This document shows, one piece after another, positions 1-8,790 of a stretch of 64,000 nt of DNA; the first letter of the stretch is position 1, and every line of letters begins with the position of its first letter. The stretch is from Phycicoccus sp. (GTDB taxonomy: Bacteria; Actinomycetota; Actinomycetes; Actinomycetales; Dermatophilaceae). The stretch is taken from contig JAGOME010000003.1 in NCBI GenBank assembly GCA_017993715.1, forward strand, positions 52,796-116,795, written 5' to 3'. The notes beneath the pieces were generated by a model that saw only the letters and a list, made by a program, of their open reading frames with translations, made no database searches and had not been told where the DNA came from. Position numbers and translations under genes: made by a program.

Positions 1-1143
1 GGTCAGGACGGGGACGTTGAAGGCGTCGCAGGTCCGCACGAACCGGGCGGCCTTCTCGGAGGCGTCGATGTCGAGGGTGCCGGCGAACTGCATGGGGTTG
101 TTGGCGACGATGCCCACGGCGTGGCCCTCGATCCGGCCGTAGCCGATGATCATGTTGGGCGCAAAGAGGGGCTGGACCTCGAGGAACTCGCCGTCGTCGA
201 GGACCCTCTCGATGACCTGATGCATGTCGTACGGAACGTTGGGCGAGTCCGGGATGATCGTGTCGAGGAACCGGTCGTCGTCGTTGACCGCGAGGTCGTT
301 CTCGCCGCCGAAGACCGGCGCGCGCTCGAGGTTGTTGCTCGGGAGATAGGACAGCAGCGCCTTGACGTACTCGATCGCATCGTCCTCGTCGGTGCCCATG
401 TAATGCGCGACACCGGACTTGGTGTTGTGGGTGCGGGCCCCGCCGAGCTCCTCGAAGCCGACATCCTCGCCGGTGACCGTCTTGATGACGTCCGGCCCCG
501 TGATGAACATGTGGGAGGTCTGGTCGACCATGACAGTGAAGTCGGTGACCGCGGGGGAGTAGACGGCGCCGCCGGCGCACGGCCCCATGATGAGCGAGAT
601 CTGGGGGATGACGCCGCTGGCGTGGACATTGCGGCGGAAGATCTCGCCGTACAGCCCGAGCGAGACCACCCCCTCCTGGATGCGCGCCCCGCCGGAGTCG
701 TTGAGGCCGACGACGGGGCACCCGACCTTCATGGCGAAGTCCATGATCTTGACGATCTTCTCGCCGAACACCTCGCCCAGTGAGCCACCGAAGACCGTGA
801 AGTCCTGGGCGAAGACCGCGACGGTGCGTCCGTCCACGGTCCCGTACCCAGTGACGACGCCGTCGCCGTAGGGGCGGCTCTTGTCCTGGCCGAAGGCGGC
901 CGAGCGGTGGCGGGCGTACTTGTCCATCTCGATGAACGAGCCCTCGTCCAGGAGGAGCTCGAGTCGCTCGCGCGCGGTCTTCTTGCCTCGGGCGTGCTGC
1001 TTCTCGACGGCGCGCTCGGAGCCGGCGTGCGCGACCTCAGCGACGCGACGCTTGAGATCCTGGAGCTTGCCGGCGGTCGTCGTGGTGTCGATATCGGCGG
1101 GGACGTCAGTGCCGCCCATGACCTGCTGGTCGCTCGTGGACAT
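1..1143 (-). CDS. accD5: acyl-CoA (propionyl-CoA type) carboxylase beta subunit, 3' part off window
   Basis: Carboxyltransferase subunit of a biotin-dependent acyl-CoA carboxylase; it transfers carboxyl from biotinylated AccA to propionyl- or acetyl-CoA in the cytosol. The 381 visible codons run off the left edge; the family is about 530 residues, so the C-terminal quarter or so is missing. Family hallmarks seen are [15 protein letters not shown] near residue 45, SGGARIQEG and [11 protein letters not shown]. The ATG at 1143 follows a TAGGCT box by 7 nt with no Shine-Dalgarno, so the transcript is probably leaderless. It is divergent from birA, whose product biotinylates the partner subunit, and accD5-birA adjacency is known in M. 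tuberculosis. Exact acyl-CoA preference is inferred from context only. Confidence 0.93.
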   Translation of the reverse strand, partial: MSTSDQQVMGGTDVPADIDTTTTAGKLQDLKRRVAEVAHAGSERAVEKQHARGKKTARERLELLLDEGSFIEMDKYARHRSAAFGQDKSRPYGDGVVTGYGTVDGRTVAVFAQDFTVFGGSLGEVFGEKIVKIMDFAMKVGCPVVGLNDSGGARIQEGVVSLGLYGEIFRRNVHASGVIPQISLIMGPCAGGAVYSPAVTDFTVMVDQTSHMFITGPDVIKTVTGEDVGFEELGGARTHNTKSGVAHYMGTDEDDAIEYVKALLSYLPSNNLERAPVFGGENDLAVNDDDRFLDTIIPDSPNVPYDMHQVIERVLDDGEFLEVQPLFAPNMIIGYGRIEGHAVGIVANNPMQFAGTLDIDASEKAARFVRTCDAFNVPVLT

Positions 1144-1150
1144 GGCTCCG

Positions 1151-1156
1151 AGCCTA
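1151..1156 (-). promoter_or_regulatory. -10 box of leaderless accD5 promoter
   Basis: TAGGCT on the minus strand, 7 nt before the ATG at 1143. Such TANNNT boxes 6-8 nt from the start codon are typical of leaderless actinobacterial mRNAs. It overlaps the birA box by two bases. Confidence 0.6.
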
Positions 1157-1160
1157 GCCT
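1155..1160 (+). promoter_or_regulatory. -10 box of leaderless birA promoter
   Basis: TAGCCT on the plus strand, 6 nt before the ATG at 1167. It shares bases 1155-1156 (TA) with the oppositely directed accD5 box, so the two promoters cannot easily be occupied at once. Confidence 0.6.
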
Positions 1161-1166
1161 TGGGAC

Positions 1167-1964
1167 ATGGCGTTCCGAGAGGGTGACCCTGCTCTCACTC
1201 CCCCCCGTCCCGCACTGGATCTGGCGGCAGTGCGACCGAAATCACCGTGGGGGACGGTGGAGTATGCCGTTTCGCTGGACTCGACGAATGCCGCCGCGCT
1301 GCGCGACCCCCGCCCCTGGCGCGTCGTCGTTGCCGAAGAGCAGGTCCAGGGCCGCGGTCGCCTCGGCCGCGACTGGACGACGATCCCGAGCTCTGCGCTC
1401 GCGGTCTCGGTCGTGGTGCCCCTGGCCCGCGAGGGCCTGCTCGGCTGGGTGCCGCTCATGGCCGGGCTGGCGGTCCGGGACGCCGTGGGCACGGCCGCCG
1501 GCCTTGACGTCGCCCTGAAATGGCCCAACGACGTGATCGTGCCGAGCGACGATGACCGCAAGCTGGCCGGCATTCTGTGTCAGTGGGCCCCCGGTGTCGG
1601 TGTCGTCATCGGCGTCGGGATCAACGTTCTGACCCCGCGGTCGGCCTTGCCGGTCGACACGGCAACGTCGGTGGTCGCGGCCGGAGGGCGGGTGACCCGC
1701 GAGGCGCTGCTCACGGCATTCCTGGACGCGCTGGCCCGGCGCCACGGCGAGTTGGGTGACCATCCAGAGAGAACCCGAGGCGCGTACCGCGCGTGCTGTG
1801 CCACGATCGGACGTCAGGTCCAGGTGCATGAGCCCGCTCGGGAACGCGTTGGCCGGGTGCTTGGCGTCGACGACGAGGGTCGTCTCCTTCTGGCTACTGC
1901 GCAGGGGGCGGTGGCCCTCAGCGCGGGCGATGTCGTCCATGTGCGGCCCGCGAGACCGTCGTGA
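1167..1964 (+). CDS. birA: biotin--[acetyl-CoA-carboxylase] ligase
   Basis: Activates biotin with ATP and attaches it to the biotin-carboxyl-carrier domain of acyl-CoA carboxylases. The 265-residue protein shows the biotinyl-AMP loop [10 protein letters not shown] around residue 60, the KWPNDV motif near residue 113 and a small C-terminal SH3-like domain ending [11 protein letters not shown]. There is no N-terminal helix-turn-helix, so this is a monofunctional (group I) ligase rather than a biotin-operon repressor. Start ATG at 1167 fits a leaderless promoter. It is divergent from accD5, the substrate-complex gene, and is followed 9 nt later by the adenylate cyclase gene, which may be co-transcribed. 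Confidence 0.95.
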   Translation: MAFREGDPALTPPRPALDLAAVRPKSPWGTVEYAVSLDSTNAAALRDPRPWRVVVAEEQVQGRGRLGRDWTTIPSSALAVSVVVPLAREGLLGWVPLMAGLAVRDAVGTAAGLDVALKWPNDVIVPSDDDRKLAGILCQWAPGVGVVIGVGINVLTPRSALPVDTATSVVAAGGRVTREALLTAFLDALARRHGELGDHPERTRGAYRACCATIGRQVQVHEPARERVGRVLGVDDEGRLLLATAQGAVALSAGDVVHVRPARPS

Positions 1965-1973
1965 GGAGGTGCC

Positions 1974-3080
1974 ATGACTGAGCTGGCCGATTCCGGTTCG
2001 ACCGCTGAGGAGCCCGGCCGACGGCTGCCGGTCCTGACGGTCGATGAGATCGAGACCCTCCTGCTCGGCGATTCGGCGTCCCTGGGACGCCGTGAGGTGG
2101 CCGCGCGAGCCAAGGTGTCCCGCGCGACGGCCCGCCGCTTTTGGCATGCGATGGGCTTCCAGACGGCCGAGGACGACGAGGAGCCGATCTTCACCCCCGC
2201 CGATCTGCAGGCGCTGTCCCGCGCGGCCACGCTCGTGCGCGACGGGGTCATCGACGAGGAGTTGGCGTTCGCCCTGACCCGGTCGTTCGCCCGCAGTGCT
2301 GACCGGCTCGCGGTGTGGCAGACCCAGCTCATCGCCGAATGGCTGACCCCGGCCGGGGAGCAGGCTCAGCTCGACGAGGTCGACGCCCGGTCGGTGCCCC
2401 AGGAGCGGGTGGCCGAGGATGCTGCCGCCATGCTCGCCCGCATTGCCGACGACATCGAGCCCATGCTCACGTATGTCTGGCGGCGGCACCTGAGCGGAGC
2501 CCTGGCCCGCATGCTCGCGGACTCGCGCCACGACGAAGAGGCCGACTCGTCGGCCCCGCTGCGGGTGATCGGCTTCGCCGATCTGGTCAACTTCACCTCG
2601 CTCGTGCGTCGGATGACCGAGCGTCAACTCGCCGCGCTGGTGCAGCATTTCGAGCTCGTGGCCAGCAACGTTGTCACCACCCATGGGGGACGGGTCATCA
2701 AGACCGTGGGGGACGAGATCCTCTTCGTCCACAGCGACCCGGCGGCCGGTGCTGCGATCGGCCTCGACCTCGTCGACGCGATGATCCAGGACGAGGTGCT
2801 GCCCGACATCCGGGTCGGGATGGCGTGGGGCAAGGCCGTCTCTCGCCTCGGAGATGTTTTCGGGACCACGGTCAACCGGGCAAGTCGGCTGACATCGGTC
2901 ACCCCGAACGGGCGCGTCTGGGTCGACGACGACCTCGCCAAGCGGCTCGGGACCGTCTCCGGCTTCGTCGTTACCCCCCAGCGACGACGTGTTCTGCGGG
3001 GAATCGGGGCGGTTGGACCGTCCGAGTTGAGCCGGGCTGCTGGGGCGCGCAGTGGCGGTTACGCGACGCGAACGCCATGA
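1974..3080 (+). CDS. Rv1264-like class III adenylate cyclase with N-terminal regulatory domain
   Basis: Predicted soluble nucleotide cyclase making cAMP from ATP. Residues 20-180 are helical and resemble the autoinhibitory regulatory domain of Rv1264-type cyclases (pH-responsive in M. tuberculosis). Residues 198-330 form the class III catalytic domain: the first metal Asp lies in GFADLVNF (about 203), the adenine-selecting Lys and second metal Asp in KTVGDE, and the transition-state Asn/Arg pair in TTVNRASRL. All key residues look intact. The ATG at 1974 has a GAGGAGGT ribosome site 4-5 nt upstream. It follows birA closely; the same neighbour order occurs in other actinobacteria. pH sensing is inferred from family only. 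Confidence 0.88.
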   Translation: MTELADSGSTAEEPGRRLPVLTVDEIETLLLGDSASLGRREVAARAKVSRATARRFWHAMGFQTAEDDEEPIFTPADLQALSRAATLVRDGVIDEELAFALTRSFARSADRLAVWQTQLIAEWLTPAGEQAQLDEVDARSVPQERVAEDAAAMLARIADDIEPMLTYVWRRHLSGALARMLADSRHDEEADSSAPLRVIGFADLVNFTSLVRRMTERQLAALVQHFELVASNVVTTHGGRVIKTVGDEILFVHSDPAAGAAIGLDLVDAMIQDEVLPDIRVGMAWGKAVSRLGDVFGTTVNRASRLTSVTPNGRVWVDDDLAKRLGTVSGFVVTPQRRRVLRGIGAVGPSELSRAAGARSGGYATRTP

Positions 3081-3130
3081 GACACCTGAGTTTCCCGGGA
3101 CAACCTGTGAAAGACAACTACTCTGTGTTT

Positions 3131-3808
3131 ATGACTCGAGTACTCCTCGCTGAGGATGACGCAGCGATCTCCGAGCCGCTGGCCCGGGCGCTGCGCCGTG
3201 AGGGATACGAGGTGGATGTGCGGGCCGACGGCTTGTCCGCCCTCGAGGCCGGGCGCGAAGGCGCCGACCTCGTCGTCCTCGACCTCGGACTTCCTGAGCT
3301 CGACGGCCTGGAGGTGTGTCGTCGCCTGCGGTCCGAGGGCTTCACGACTCCGGTCCTCATTCTCACCGCGCGAGCCGAGGAGGTCGACACCGTCGTCGGC
3401 TTGGACGCCGGTGCTGATGACTACGTCACCAAGCCCTTCCGGCTCGCCGAGTTGCTCGCCCGGGCGCGGGCCCTGCTGCGCCGTGGCGTGACCGAGGCAC
3501 CCGTCCAGGAGTCGCGACTGCTCCGGATCGACCCCGATGCCCACCGCGTGCACCTGCGCGGCGAGGAGATCGCCCTGACGGCCAAGGAGTTCGAGTTGCT
3601 CAGCGTCCTGGTGCGCAACGCTGGCAAGGTCGTCTCCCGCGACCAGCTGATGCGGGAGGTGTGGGACTCGGCCTGGTACGGCTCCACCAAGACTCTCGAT
3701 ATGCACATCTCGGTGCTGCGCCGCAAGATCGGCGATGACGCCAACAACCAGCGCCTCATCGCCACCGTGCGTGGCATCGGATTCCGGTACGACGAGCCCT
3801 CGAGCTGA
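3131..3808 (+). CDS. OmpR/PhoB-family response regulator
   Basis: Two-component DNA-binding regulator of 225 residues. Residues 1-118 are a receiver domain with acidic pocket EDD (8-10), phospho-acceptor Asp51 in VVLDLGL, Thr79 and Lys101 (VTKPF). Residues about 130-222 are a winged-helix domain ending in the typical RTVRGIGFRY-like tail (here ATVRGIGFRYD). The chosen start is ATG 3131 (MTRVLLAED), where the receiver fold begins; no clear ribosome site precedes it and a GTG at 3107 is possible. The histidine kinase follows 6 nt later, so the two form one operon. Target genes cannot be read from the sequence. Confidence 0.93.
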   Translation: MTRVLLAEDDAAISEPLARALRREGYEVDVRADGLSALEAGREGADLVVLDLGLPELDGLEVCRRLRSEGFTTPVLILTARAEEVDTVVGLDAGADDYVTKPFRLAELLARARALLRRGVTEAPVQESRLLRIDPDAHRVHLRGEEIALTAKEFELLSVLVRNAGKVVSRDQLMREVWDSAWYGSTKTLDMHISVLRRKIGDDANNQRLIATVRGIGFRYDEPSS

Positions 3809-3814
3809 CAGGTC

Positions 3815-4831
3815 GTGCGCCGGCTCCTCATCCGGTCGACCACAGCGACGGTCCTCCTCACGCTGCTGCTCGTTGCGGCCCCGATCACGGCGCTCTTCGT
3901 GTGGGCGATGACCCGACCGCACGCGCGCCGGCACGAGTTGGCGTCGGCCCTGGCGTCCTCCCGGGTCATGGTGCTGCTCGTCGCTGCTGCGGTCTTCCTC
4001 GTGGCGGTCACCGTACTCGTCGCTGCCCTGCTCACCCGTCGGGAGATCGCCCGGCTCACGGAGCCGATGGACGTGCTCGGCCATCGGGCCGAGCGGCTGG
4101 CCCTCGGTGATCCCAAGTTGGCGCCGATCGCGTCCGGCATCCCGGAGATCGACCGACTCGAACGTGCTCTGGTCAAGGGCGCCGAGCAGGCCAGTCGCCG
4201 CCTTGCCGCAGAGCGCGAGTTTGCCGCCGATGCCTCCCACCAACTCCGCACACCGTTGACCGCGCTACTCATGCGGCTCGAGGAGATCGCTGCGACCGAC
4301 GATCTCAAGGTGGTCCAGGAGGAGTCGGCCATCGCGATCGCTCAGGTCGAGCGGCTCAGCGGAGTCGTCAGCAGCCTGATGTCCCGCACCCGATCCGGCG
4401 AGGACCTCCCCGGAGCCATCTCCCTGGACACGGTCCTCGCGGCCATCCAGCGCGAGTGGCAGCCCGCGGTTGCCGTCGGCCGGCGGAGCATCCGGGTCAC
4501 CGGCGAACGCGGCCTGAAGGTGCGGGCCACGCCCGACGCCCTGGCACAGATCTTCTCGACCTTGGTCGAGAACTCCCTCGCACACGGTCAGGGCACGGTG
4601 ACGATCACCTGTCGACGCTCCGGGCCCTCGGTCGTCGTGGAGGTCAGCGACGAGGGGCCCGGCATCCCGGCATCCCTGGCTCCGCACATCTTCGAACGCC
4701 GCGTGTCGTCATCGGGCTCAGGGCTGGGGTTGACGCTTGCACGGGACCTCGCCGGTGCGCTCGGCGGTCGGCTCGAACTCATCCGCCCGCAGGGAGCGGT
4801 CTTCGCCTTGTTCTTGTCGGCGCAGGCCTGA
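3815..4831 (+). CDS. sensor histidine kinase, short sensor, two membrane segments
   Basis: Membrane histidine kinase paired with the regulator just upstream. The 338 residues contain two membrane helices (about 10-32 and 50-73) with only a short loop of charged residues between them, so it is probably an intramembrane or membrane-stress sensor with no extracellular ligand domain. The HisKA box ADASHQLRTPLTALL holds phospho-accepting His142. The ATPase domain shows VENSLAHG (N box), VSDEGPGIP (G1) and SGSGLGLTLARDLA (G2). GTG start at 3815 lies 6 nt after the regulator stop. Its TGA abuts the convergent gtrA stop, giving TGATCA across the junction. Confidence 0.92.
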   Translation: MRRLLIRSTTATVLLTLLLVAAPITALFVWAMTRPHARRHELASALASSRVMVLLVAAAVFLVAVTVLVAALLTRREIARLTEPMDVLGHRAERLALGDPKLAPIASGIPEIDRLERALVKGAEQASRRLAAEREFAADASHQLRTPLTALLMRLEEIAATDDLKVVQEESAIAIAQVERLSGVVSSLMSRTRSGEDLPGAISLDTVLAAIQREWQPAVAVGRRSIRVTGERGLKVRATPDALAQIFSTLVENSLAHGQGTVTITCRRSGPSVVVEVSDEGPGIPASLAPHIFERRVSSSGSGLGLTLARDLAGALGGRLELIRPQGAVFALFLSAQA

Positions 4832-5323
4832 TCAGCGCCGAGACATCGGAGACGTGTCCTCGTCCATGGGCTCGCCCGCAAAGACAAAGGTCCGGTAAGC
4901 CCAGAAACGGAAGAGCGTGCCCAGCCCGATCCCGAAGAGCTTGGCCGCGTTGTCGGCGGCGACCGTCGCGAAACCGAGGGCGTAGTGCGAGAACGCCACG
5001 ATGCCGACCTGCATGACCATGGCAATGGCGTTGGTGCCGACGAACAACGCAGCCTCATGGTGAGCGGGCCGGTTGCGTCGGTGTCGGAACGTCCAGGCTC
5101 GGTTGCCGATCCAGGCGACCGTCGTCCCAAGGATCGCCGACACGATGGTGGCCGTCGTGGGCTTCTCGCTGAGCAGGCCATGACGCAGGAGGTTGAAGGA
5201 CCCGATGTCGACGACAAAGGCAACCAGGCCCACGATGCCGAACTTGAGAACCTCGCGATACAGCGTGCCGACGACACCTCGCCAACCCTGCTTCGCGGAA
5301 GCGGGGGAGGGAGCGTCGGACAC
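4832..5323 (-). CDS. GtrA-like four-helix membrane protein
   Basis: GtrA/DPMS-type small membrane protein of 163 residues with four hydrophobic segments (about 27-47, 57-76, 92-114, 125-147). Visible features are FGIVGLVAFVVD, the GNRAWTF motif after helix 2 and FRFWAYRTFVF near the end, as in GtrA proteins linked to flipping or membrane association of polyprenyl-linked sugars. Start is GTG at 5323, 6 nt after a TAGCAT box, hence probably leaderless. A GtrA protein next to purK-purE is also found in M. tuberculosis (Rv3277). The transported sugar is unknown. Confidence 0.85.
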   Translation of the reverse strand: MSDAPSPASAKQGWRGVVGTLYREVLKFGIVGLVAFVVDIGSFNLLRHGLLSEKPTTATIVSAILGTTVAWIGNRAWTFRHRRNRPAHHEAALFVGTNAIAMVMQVGIVAFSHYALGFATVAADNAAKLFGIGLGTLFRFWAYRTFVFAGEPMDEDTSPMSRR

Positions 5324-5329
5324 CCCCGA

Positions 5330-5335
5330 ATGCTA
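5330..5335 (-). promoter_or_regulatory. -10 box of leaderless gtrA promoter
   Basis: TAGCAT on the minus strand, 6 nt before the GTG at 5323; no Shine-Dalgarno is present. Confidence 0.5.
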
Positions 5336-5349
5336 CCCGTGACGGCAGG

Positions 5350-5355
5350 TAGCCT
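5350..5355 (+). promoter_or_regulatory. -10 box of leaderless purK promoter
   Basis: TAGCCT on the plus strand, 7 nt before GTG 5363. It supports 5363 as the start, since a transcript from this box would begin at or next to that codon. Confidence 0.5.
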
Positions 5356-5362
5356 CGTGCGG

Positions 5363-6529
5363 GTGACGGCGCCTGTTCCTGCCCCTGGTGGCTTCCCCGT
5401 GGTCGGCATTGTCGGAGGTGGCCAACTCGCTCGGATGTGTGCCGCCCCGGCGGCCGAACTGGCCGTGACCTTGAGCGTGCTCGCGGAGGCGCCGGACGCC
5501 TCCGCAGCCCAGGTCATCGCCTCCGCTCCGGTGGGTTCCCACGCGGACATCGAGGCCGTCCTGGCCTTTGCCCGCGAGTGCGATGTGGTCACCTTCGACC
5601 ACGAGCAGGTCCCCACGCCTGTGCTCGCGGCCTTGGTCGACGCCGGTGTCGTCCTGCATCCGTCGCCCCAGGCCCTGGTCTTTGCCCAGGACAAGCTCGT
5701 CATGCGCACCCGGCTGACCGAGCTCGGGATCCCGTGCCCCCGCTGGAGTCCGGTCACGACGGCTGCCGAGCTCACGGCATTCGGGAATGCCGTGGGCTGG
5801 CCGGTGGTCCTCAAGACTCCCCGCGGCGGCTACGACGGCAAGGGCGTCCTCCTGGTCCGCGAGGCCCCGGACGCTGCTGACTGGTTCGAGCGTGCGGGCG
5901 GGGAGCCCCTGCTCGCCGAAGAGGCGGTCGACTTCCCACGGGAGCTGGCCGCTCTCGTCGCGCGCAGCCCCTCCGGACAGGCCGCGGCATGGCCCGTGGT
6001 CGAAACCGTGCAGACCGACGGGATCTGCACCGATGTCGTGGCGCCCGCGCCGGACCTGTCCCCGGAGCTCGCGCAGGAGGCTGTCGAGCTCGCCTTGCGG
6101 ATTGCCCTGGAACTCGGCGTGACCGGGGTGCTCGCGGTCGAGCTCTTCGAGACGCGCGACGGGCGGATCCTGGTCAACGAGCTCGCGATGCGCCCCCACA
6201 ACTCCGGCCATTGGTCCATGGACGGCGCCGTCACCGGACAGTTCGAACAACACCTGCGCGCCGTGCTCGACCTGCCGCTCGGATCGCCGACCCCCGTTCA
6301 GCGCTGGACCGTCATGGCCAACGTGCTCGGTGGCGCGTATGAGGACCTCTACCCCGCCTACCGCCATGTCATGGCCCGCGACCCTGGGGCCAAGGTGCAC
6401 ATGTACGGCAAGGCTGTGCGTCCCGGCCGCAAGATCGGCCATGTCAACGTCAGCGGCGACGACCTCGAGGCCCTGCGGCGTCGCGCTCGCCATGCCGCGG
6501 ACTACCTCGAAGGATCGGTGACCGAATGA
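5363..6529 (+). CDS. purK: N5-carboxyaminoimidazole ribonucleotide synthase
   Basis: ATP-grasp enzyme of de novo purine synthesis: AIR + ATP + bicarbonate gives N5-CAIR. The 388-residue product opens with the nucleotide loop [12 protein letters not shown], carries the ATP-binding [11 protein letters not shown] stretch near residue 155 and the catalytic acid region [15 protein letters not shown] followed by QFEQH. Start GTG 5363 fits the leaderless -10 box; GTG 5357, two codons earlier, is also open. It overlaps purE by 4 nt (ATGA), so the two steps are translationally coupled. Confidence 0.97.
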   Translation: MTAPVPAPGGFPVVGIVGGGQLARMCAAPAAELAVTLSVLAEAPDASAAQVIASAPVGSHADIEAVLAFARECDVVTFDHEQVPTPVLAALVDAGVVLHPSPQALVFAQDKLVMRTRLTELGIPCPRWSPVTTAAELTAFGNAVGWPVVLKTPRGGYDGKGVLLVREAPDAADWFERAGGEPLLAEEAVDFPRELAALVARSPSGQAAAWPVVETVQTDGICTDVVAPAPDLSPELAQEAVELALRIALELGVTGVLAVELFETRDGRILVNELAMRPHNSGHWSMDGAVTGQFEQHLRAVLDLPLGSPTPVQRWTVMANVLGGAYEDLYPAYRHVMARDPGAKVHMYGKAVRPGRKIGHVNVSGDDLEALRRRARHAADYLEGSVTE

Positions 6530-7056
6530 GCGACATGGCCCCCCAGGTCGGGATCGTCATGGGCAGCGACAGCGACTGGCCGGTCATGGAGGCAGCATCG
6601 ATCGCGCTGTCCGAGTTCGGCATCCCGCACGAAGTCGACGTGGTGTCGGCACATCGGATGCCGGAGGACATGATCGCCTACGGCCTGGGTGCGGCGGAGA
6701 GGGGCCTGCGGGTCATCATTGCCGGGGCCGGGGGAGCGGCCCACCTGCCGGGGATGTTGGCGTCGGTCACGTCCCTGCCGGTCATCGGGGTCCCGGTGCC
6801 CTTGAAGTACCTCGACGGCATGGACTCGTTGCTGTCAATCGTCCAGATGCCCGCGGGTGTGCCTGTCGCGACGGTGTCCGTTGCGGGCGCGCGCAATGCG
6901 GGCTTGCTCGCCGTGCGGATCCTTGGGGCTGCGGGGACGCCTGAGGCCGCCGAGCTGCAGACCCGGCTGGACGACTTCCGCCAGTCCCTGGGCGATGTGG
7001 CCCGGGACAAGGGCGCCGCCTTGCGGGCCCGGCGCGCGGGCACCACCCTTCCCTAG
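6526..7056 (+). CDS. purE: N5-carboxyaminoimidazole ribonucleotide mutase
   Basis: Class I PurE converts N5-CAIR, the PurK product, to CAIR. The 176-residue protein has the family signature GSDSDWPVM near its N terminus, the SAHRMP motif with the catalytic His, and [11 protein letters not shown] followed by TSLPVIGVP. Octameric cytosolic enzyme by family. The ATG at 6526 overlaps the purK stop. A long imperfect hairpin at 7068-7132 follows and probably ends the transcript. Confidence 0.97.
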   Translation: MSDMAPQVGIVMGSDSDWPVMEAASIALSEFGIPHEVDVVSAHRMPEDMIAYGLGAAERGLRVIIAGAGGAAHLPGMLASVTSLPVIGVPVPLKYLDGMDSLLSIVQMPAGVPVATVSVAGARNAGLLAVRILGAAGTPEAAELQTRLDDFRQSLGDVARDKGAALRARRAGTTLP

Positions 7057-7067
7057 GCCCGCCGCCC

Positions 7068-7132
7068 CGTCGAGATGACCTGACACGCGGAGCCCGCGGC
7101 GGCATTCGTCCGCGTGTTGTGTCACCTCGACG
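7068..7132. terminator. imperfect 23-bp-arm hairpin between convergent purE and CoA-binding genes
   Basis: Arms 7068-7090 and 7110-7132 pair except for about four positions (inner CTG versus ACA and one A/G), with a 19-nt loop that contains GGCATTC. The right arm overlaps the last codons of the convergent gene. No U-tract follows, as is usual in high-GC actinobacteria. Probably a bidirectional terminator. Confidence 0.65.
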
Positions 7133-7574
7133 AGGTCGATCGCGGGAGTTTGCCCCATTCGATCCGGGGGCAGGTGTCCATAACGACGGCCAGTCCGGCG
7201 GCCTCGGCTCGCGCCGCGGCGGCCTCGTCGATCACCCCGAGCTGCAGCCAGATGACCTCGATACCCAGGCGCTCGGCCTGGGCGATCGCCTCGTCGACGA
7301 CGGCCCCGACCAGGTCTGAGCGCACGAAGCAGTCGACCACCCGCACGGGCCCCTCCGGGATGTCGGCAAGACTGGCATAGCCCGTGAAGCCGTGGACCGG
7401 TTGCGCCTTGGGATGCACGGGGATCACGCGCATACCCCGCGCCTGGGCGAGCCAGCCGGAGATCCGGAATGCCGTGCGCTCGGGGTTGTCGGACAGGCCG
7501 ACGACCGCCCACGTGGCCGGCTCGGTGAGCAACCGAGCGATGAGGACCGGGTCATTGGTGTGCGGTGAGGTCAT
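7122..7574 (-). CDS. CoA-binding domain protein (YccU-like)
   Basis: Small Rossmann-fold protein of 150 residues of the CoA_binding_2 (YccU) family. The nucleotide-binding loop is VVGLSDNPERTAFRIS near residues 24-39, followed by VIPVHPKA and the conserved VDCFVRSDLV and IWLQLGV segments; the C-terminal MDTCPRIEW matches the family's conserved Cys-Pro motif. Cytosolic; the exact function is not known for the family, although it binds CoA in some members. ATG 7574 is preceded at 7 nt by a weak GACAAT box. Monocistronic and convergent with purE. Confidence 0.85.
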   Translation of the reverse strand: MTSPHTNDPVLIARLLTEPATWAVVGLSDNPERTAFRISGWLAQARGMRVIPVHPKAQPVHGFTGYASLADIPEGPVRVVDCFVRSDLVGAVVDEAIAQAERLGIEVIWLQLGVIDEAAAARAEAAGLAVVMDTCPRIEWGKLPRSTSSR

Positions 7575-7633
7575 AGGCTCATTGTCGACGGACCGGGGTC
7601 ACCCGGCGGCGGCCCCCTCGAAGGAGACCTGCG

Positions 7634-8692
7634 ATGAAATTCGGACTGTTCATCCCCCAAGGCTGGCGGCACGACCTGGTCGGCATCGACCCTGCCCAGC
7701 ACTGGGGCGTCATGGCGGGCCTGGCGCGCCGCGCCGATGGACTCCATGAGTGGACATCCATGTGGGTCTACGACCACTTCCACCCCGTGCCCGAGCCGAC
7801 GGATGCGGCGACCCACGAGGCCTGGTCGCTCATGGCGGCCTTCGCGGCCGTCACCGGGCGGATCCGGCTTGGACAGATGTGCACGTGCATGGGCTACCGC
7901 AACCCGGCCTATCTGGCCAAGGTGGCGGCCACCGTCGACATCGTCTCGGAGGGACGGCTCGAGATGGGCATCGGCGCCGGCTGGTACGAGCATGAATGGC
8001 GTGCCTACGGCTATGGCTTCCCCACTGGCCGCGAGCGGCTGCGGCAACTCGAAGAGGGCGTGCAGATCTTCCGCCAGATGTGGACGACCGGCCGCTCGAC
8101 GTTCTCTGGTCAGCACTATCAGACCGACGGGGCACTGTGTTTCCCCCAGCCGCTGCAGGGGACGAGCAGCCCGGGATCGCGGAACAACGGCATCCCGATG
8201 TGGATCGCGGGCGGCGGCGAGAAGGTGACGCTGCGGATCGCTGCACAGTATGCCGACTACACCAACTTCTTCGGTCCTCCGCAGGAGTTGATGGCCAAGG
8301 ATGCCATCCTCAAGGAGCACTGCGCGGCCCTCGGGCGCGACGAGTCCGAGATCGTCCGGTCCACCAACCTCGACGTCATCATGGGTCGGACCCAGGGCGA
8401 GGTCCAGGACCGGCTGGGGTTCATCGAGTCCCGGCTGCACGAGGGTGGAGTGTCGGACACCAAGATCGAAGAGCGGATGGCGATGTACCGGCGCAGCCCC
8501 GCCACCGGCACGATCGACCAGGTCGCCACCAACCTGGCCGACATTCAGGATGCGGGAATCACCTACGCCATCTGCAACTTCCCGGACGCGGCGTATGACA
8601 CGACCGGCATGGAGATCTTTGAGCGGGAGATTATCCCCGCGTTCATTCACCATGAGCCGGAGGGCTTCTGGGACCGCCTCCTCGGCGACTGA
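7634..8692 (+). CDS. LLM-class F420-dependent oxidoreductase
   Basis: Luciferase-like (alpha/beta) barrel oxidoreductase of 352 residues, probably using F420H2 as hydride donor. It begins [15 protein letters not shown], has the VYDHFHPVP loop, [13 protein letters not shown] and the [12 protein letters not shown] segment typical of F420-binding members, and a phosphate-binding [13 protein letters not shown]420 genes cofE and cofD lie in the same window. A strong AAGGAGA ribosome site sits 8 nt before the ATG. Transcribed alone between the CoA-binding gene and the dehydrogenase. The substrate is unknown. Confidence 0.88.
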   Translation: MKFGLFIPQGWRHDLVGIDPAQHWGVMAGLARRADGLHEWTSMWVYDHFHPVPEPTDAATHEAWSLMAAFAAVTGRIRLGQMCTCMGYRNPAYLAKVAATVDIVSEGRLEMGIGAGWYEHEWRAYGYGFPTGRERLRQLEEGVQIFRQMWTTGRSTFSGQHYQTDGALCFPQPLQGTSSPGSRNNGIPMWIAGGGEKVTLRIAAQYADYTNFFGPPQELMAKDAILKEHCAALGRDESEIVRSTNLDVIMGRTQGEVQDRLGFIESRLHEGGVSDTKIEERMAMYRRSPATGTIDQVATNLADIQDAGITYAICNFPDAAYDTTGMEIFEREIIPAFIHHEPEGFWDRLLGD

Positions 8693-8777
8693 CTCGAGCG
8701 TTACCGGCATCGCGTGAGATCCTCCCGGCCCTGGGTGAGGTCCGGCACGCTGGGACGGGTGCCACGAGCCCGATCGC

Positions 8778-8783
8778 TAGGGT
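8778..8783 (+). promoter_or_regulatory. -10 box of leaderless acyl-CoA dehydrogenase promoter
   Basis: TAGGGT, 7 nt before GTG 8791. It decides the start: the in-frame GTG at 8782 lies inside the box. Confidence 0.6.
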
Positions 8784-8790
8784 GGCAAGC

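Noticed and set aside
1242..2732. Long open frame antisense to birA and the cyclase (496 codons)
   Set aside because: Product is His/Gly/Arg-rich with no recognisable domain, and both strands' frames are explained by G/C-rich codon positions of the real genes.
4826..4837. TGATCA at abutting convergent stops (also at 49978-49983) as a special element
   Set aside because: It is simply TGA next to the complement of TGA; no additional conserved bases around it.
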